Shown here: positions 61,628-64,000 of the stretch, piece after piece | How positions within the stretch are numbered: the stretch's first letter is position 1 | Layout of the letters: each line of letters opens with the position of its first letter | NCBI GenBank assembly: GCA_040222875.1 | Contig: JAVKCG010000004.1 | Coordinates: forward strand, 372,001 to 436,000 | Reading direction: 5' to 3' | DNA length: 64,000 nucleotides | From: JAJCYL01 sp040222875 | GTDB lineage: Bacteria; Bacteroidota; Bacteroidia; Cytophagales; Cyclobacteriaceae | Translations under genes and position numbers: made by a program | Notes under the pieces: model-generated | Database searches by the model: none | What the model saw: only the letters and a program-made list of their open reading frames with translations | Told to the model about the DNA's origin: nothing

Positions 61628-62368
61628 CTAAAAAAGTTGGGTGATTTTAGAAAGCGGTTTTAGAATAATTATCAGAGGAGTGATGAACCGGTCGTTCATA
61701 GCCCAACTTTTATAAACCTCATAATTAGTTCTCCACATCTTAGATAAAGAGCCATTGCTCACACCGCCCTCTCTCATTTTTGCGATAATTTTCGGTAAAT
61801 AGACTGCCTTTACTCTCTGACAATAAATAAATCGAAACATCAATTCATAATCAGCAGCTACTTTCAAGGATGTATTGAAAAAACCATATTCATCGTAAAC
61901 GCCCTTTTTGATATAGGTGGATAAATGTGGTGTCATCCAACCATACCTATAGCTTTCTAGTTTTAATGGCCCAGCCTTCCAATACCTCTTCATTCTTTTT
62001 AAATCCTTTGAATAGTATACCTTGTCTCCATAAACAATGTCGGCCTTTGTTCTTTCAAATTCAGCAACAATAGCCGATATACAGTTTGAAGAATTGAGCA
62101 TATCGTCGGAGTTAATAAATCCTACTATTTCGCCAGTTGCGATTGCCAACCCTTTGTTCATAGCATCGTAGATTCCATTGTCATTATCAGATATTAGATA
62201 ATCAATATGGTCAGAATAGGTGTTGATTTTGTCAATAGTCCCATCATCTGATTTTCCATCGATGATAATGTATTCTATGTTGCTATAATCTTGATTAATG
62301 ACCGATTCAATGCATCCTGAGATGGTTTCTACGTTATTATAAACAGCAGTTATTATACTTACTTTCAT
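61628..62368 (-). CDS. Family 2 glycosyltransferase (polysaccharide locus)
   Basis: A 246-residue GT-A glycosyltransferase. The start is VSIITAVYNNVETISGCIES, followed by the nucleotide-binding IEYIIIDGKSDDGT and the DxD-equivalent GEIVGFINSDDML (about 83-95). ADIVYGDKVYYSK and GVYDEYGFFNTSLKVAADYE are as in WcaA/WfgS-like transferases. The sugar donor is not predictable. It follows the GT4 gene after 212 noncoding bases on the same strand in which I see nothing but AT-rich sequence. Confidence 0.92.
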   Translation of the reverse strand: MKVSIITAVYNNVETISGCIESVINQDYSNIEYIIIDGKSDDGTIDKINTYSDHIDYLISDNDNGIYDAMNKGLAIATGEIVGFINSDDMLNSSNCISAIVAEFERTKADIVYGDKVYYSKDLKRMKRYWKAGPLKLESYRYGWMTPHLSTYIKKGVYDEYGFFNTSLKVAADYELMFRFIYCQRVKAVYLPKIIAKMREGGVSNGSLSKMWRTNYEVYKSWAMNDRFITPLIIILKPLSKITQLF

Positions 62369-62580
62369 TCAAGCTTTCCTCAACATTAACACAACGAATC
62401 GATACTTTAAGCAAGGGTTAAGAATAGCACTACGGTAACTTAGAATGCACTCCGAAAAAAAAACGTCAACTCTTTTTCTTTTAAACGGATTTAGTCAGAA
62501 TCTTGAAAATTCATACTAATTACAATCTAATTGAAATAATGATCCTCCTCTGCCCTGCTTCAATAATTTTGCCATCAAGT

Positions 62581-63699
62581 CTATTGATCTCGTTGTAAAC
62601 ATGTATTACCATTCAGATTCAATACATCCGCCACATTATCTATGAAGAGCTTTTCTGAATAAATCTGAGAGGCTATGACTTTGTTGTTTTCTCCGATCTC
62701 TGCCAATGATGTGCTTGATGGCAAATGCTCTAAACTAGTGTAAAGAGAATCTAAATCATTTGGTTTAATCAATTCTCCATTGGTTTTATTAATAATTTCC
62801 GGCAAATAATTGTGATCGGTAGTAATAATATAAAGTCCGCTTCGCATGGCTTCTAAAATTGTGAGTGGTATTGCTTCTCCCTTGTGAAAAGTAGGTAGCA
62901 CAAACACATGAGATTTATTTAGCATTTCTACTTTTTGATTCAAATCCACAGGCCCGATGTAATGGATATTTTCAGGATATTCTTCCTGGATTTCAGTTAA
63001 CTTATTAATAAAACGCGCTTTTATGTCATCTGAATTCATAAGGTAATCAGATATGAAATCACCTGTAATTGTTAAATTGATTTTTAGATGGCCATTTTTA
63101 AGCAATTTTTGGAAAGCTGCAAGCAGTAAGAGAATACCTTTTGAAGCCATAATATTAGAATGATAGATAACCTCTATCATACCTGAGTCCCAATTTTTTT
63201 CAATTTCTTTAAAATCAAATTTGTGGTGATAACTGTTTGCAACAACACATTTTTCCATTTCATGAAACATACTGAGTTGATCTATCATGTTTGGGCTTAA
63301 GACTATCGATTTGGTAACTACTCTGAACGACTTTCGGATAAGCCATTGATGCCATTTGGTCAAAGATTCATAGAATGTTTGAAAATCTGCGCCATGCAAA
63401 TGATTGATACCGATTGCACCTTTAATTCTAACAAAGAAAAGAATTATCACATCTCTAATTGAACCCAATTTCGTCCTTGAACATGTAAAGTATACAGTGT
63501 CATATCTCAAAAGAATAAGTGCTTTTAGCAGGGTATATACTTCTTTAAAAAAACCGAGGTTTGACTGACCCAACCGAAATGGGTTCAAAACATATCGATC
63601 GTCTTCGCTTAAGTTCTTAACAACTACTTCAAATGCAATAGATTGACCTGTGTATGGAGGAGGTAGAGGCCCTATAAATAGCACCTTTGGTTTAGTCAT
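62581..63699 (-). CDS. Family 4 glycosyltransferase (GT-B fold)
   Basis: A 372-residue GT-B enzyme. The N-terminal KVLFIGPLPPPYTGQSIAFE is the acceptor-domain loop; the C-terminal donor-binding E-x7-E pattern lies in GEAIPLTILEAMRSGLYIIT (about 278-297), followed by NYLPEIINKTNGELIKPND. No membrane helix. It would transfer a nucleotide-sugar residue during repeat-unit assembly. The partial membrane gene begins 15 bases upstream on the same strand. Confidence 0.9.
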   Translation of the reverse strand: MTKPKVLFIGPLPPPYTGQSIAFEVVVKNLSEDDRYVLNPFRLGQSNLGFFKEVYTLLKALILLRYDTVYFTCSRTKLGSIRDVIILFFVRIKGAIGINHLHGADFQTFYESLTKWHQWLIRKSFRVVTKSIVLSPNMIDQLSMFHEMEKCVVANSYHHKFDFKEIEKNWDSGMIEVIYHSNIMASKGILLLLAAFQKLLKNGHLKINLTITGDFISDYLMNSDDIKARFINKLTEIQEEYPENIHYIGPVDLNQKVEMLNKSHVFVLPTFHKGEAIPLTILEAMRSGLYIITTDHNYLPEIINKTNGELIKPNDLDSLYTSLEHLPSSTSLAEIGENNKVIASQIYSEKLFIDNVADVLNLNGNTCLQRDQ

Positions 63700-63714
63700 C
63701 CAACAATTTGAATT

Positions 63715-64000
63715 TCATTTTTTACTACCTTTTTTATGGTATATGATCAAATAAAAAAAGTTGCCAAAAAGAAACGGTATTAAAGCTGTATTTAATGAAA
63801 CTGCGGTAAAAATGAGTAAGCTAAATAAAAGAAAGGCAAAAAAGTGAGAATCGCTAACAAATAGGTTTTTAATAGCAAGTATATTAAAAACAACAAAAAA
63901 AACTATTCCCATAATACCACATTCAAAAAATAGCATGCCCCATCCGGATAAAATCGCTGACCACTTTGGTATACCATTTTGAGTTATAAATAAGAAAGGA
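63715..64000 (-). CDS. Polytopic membrane protein, probable O-antigen polymerase/ligase (3' part; 5' end outside window)
   Basis: The frame is open through the window edge, so about 95 C-terminal residues are visible. They are nearly all hydrophobic, with three helices (MLFFECGIMGIVFFVVFNIL, FFAFLLFSLLIFTAVSLNTA, LIPFLFGNFFYLIIYHKK) and a basic end. The position at the head of a glycosyltransferase operon and the pattern of closely spaced helices suggest a Wzy-like polymerase or O-antigen ligase. No diagnostic motif is in the visible part. Confidence 0.55.
   Translation of the reverse strand, partial: PFLFITQNGIPKWSAILSGWGMLFFECGIMGIVFFVVFNILAIKNLFVSDSHFFAFLLFSLLIFTAVSLNTALIPFLFGNFFYLIIYHKKGSKK

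Overview
The window looks like chromosomal DNA of a member of the Bacteroidota, most likely a marine Cytophagales (Roseivirga/Fulvivirga-like). The support is a gliding-motility lipoprotein gene (gldH) next to a RicT/PSP1 gene, an ECF-sigma/FecR pair, many lipoproteins and outer-membrane beta-barrels, a flexirubin-free zeaxanthin-type carotenoid cluster, frequent TTG starts, an AT-rich base composition and an absence of clear Shine-Dalgarno sequences. The genus assignment is inference. I see no rRNA, CRISPR array, complete insertion sequence or prophage. One tRNA (Thr, TGT) is present.

Layout. 1-1.9 kb: the end of an NtrC-like response regulator overlapping an NtrY-like kinase, followed by a cluster of hairpins. 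2.1-10.5 kb: mostly minus-strand genes (glutaminyl-peptide cyclotransferase lipoprotein, DUF1080 protein, orphan ABC ATPase, RND/MMPL exporter, dGTPase, SRPBCC protein) with one plus-strand PKD lipoprotein. 10.7-14.4 kb: OmpA/PD40 protein, DUF547 protein, LOG-family phosphoribohydrolase, beta-barrel protein.

14.45-20.5 kb is the most coherent block: a MerR-type regulator with a cobalamin-binding domain (CarH/LitR type, light-sensing motif W-x9-E-H intact), an intergenic array of TTGTTTAA-type inverted repeats, an ECF sigma factor, then crtI, crtB, a CrtYcd-type lycopene cyclase, ispH and crtZ. Together these would take the last MEP-pathway step through phytoene, lycopene and beta-carotene to zeaxanthin, probably under light control. 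A decayed Fic-family gene with two palindromic operators follows, then the overlapping thrA-thrB-thrC operon (21.07-25.77 kb).

25.8-47.8 kb is mixed housekeeping and accessory DNA: an unrecognised histidine-rich membrane protein, a TPR/FG-GAP surface protein, an OmpA-like protein, tRNA-Thr, a thioesterase, ECF sigma/FecR, glycosyltransferases, a TPR protein, a compact group of DUF3127 protein with an SSB-like tail, a frameshifted PIN toxin, its antitoxin and DNA polymerase IV, then a sugar-kinase/SSS-symporter pair, a HAD protein lacking its nucleophile, MscS, DUF2461, AraC and Crp regulators, and an AhpD-like protein.

47.9-57.2 kb: GH13 amylase lipoprotein, DUF4349 lipoprotein, SMC, RicT and GldH. 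57.2-64 kb: a surface-polysaccharide locus with a WecA-like initiating transferase, Wzi-like outer-membrane protein, and a minus-strand operon running from a truncated Wzy-like polymerase through two glycosyltransferases and a formyltransferase to an XrtA-type polysaccharide deacetylase.

Several imperfect palindromic intergenic elements recur, including one family with copies at 13055-13195 and 38195-38272.
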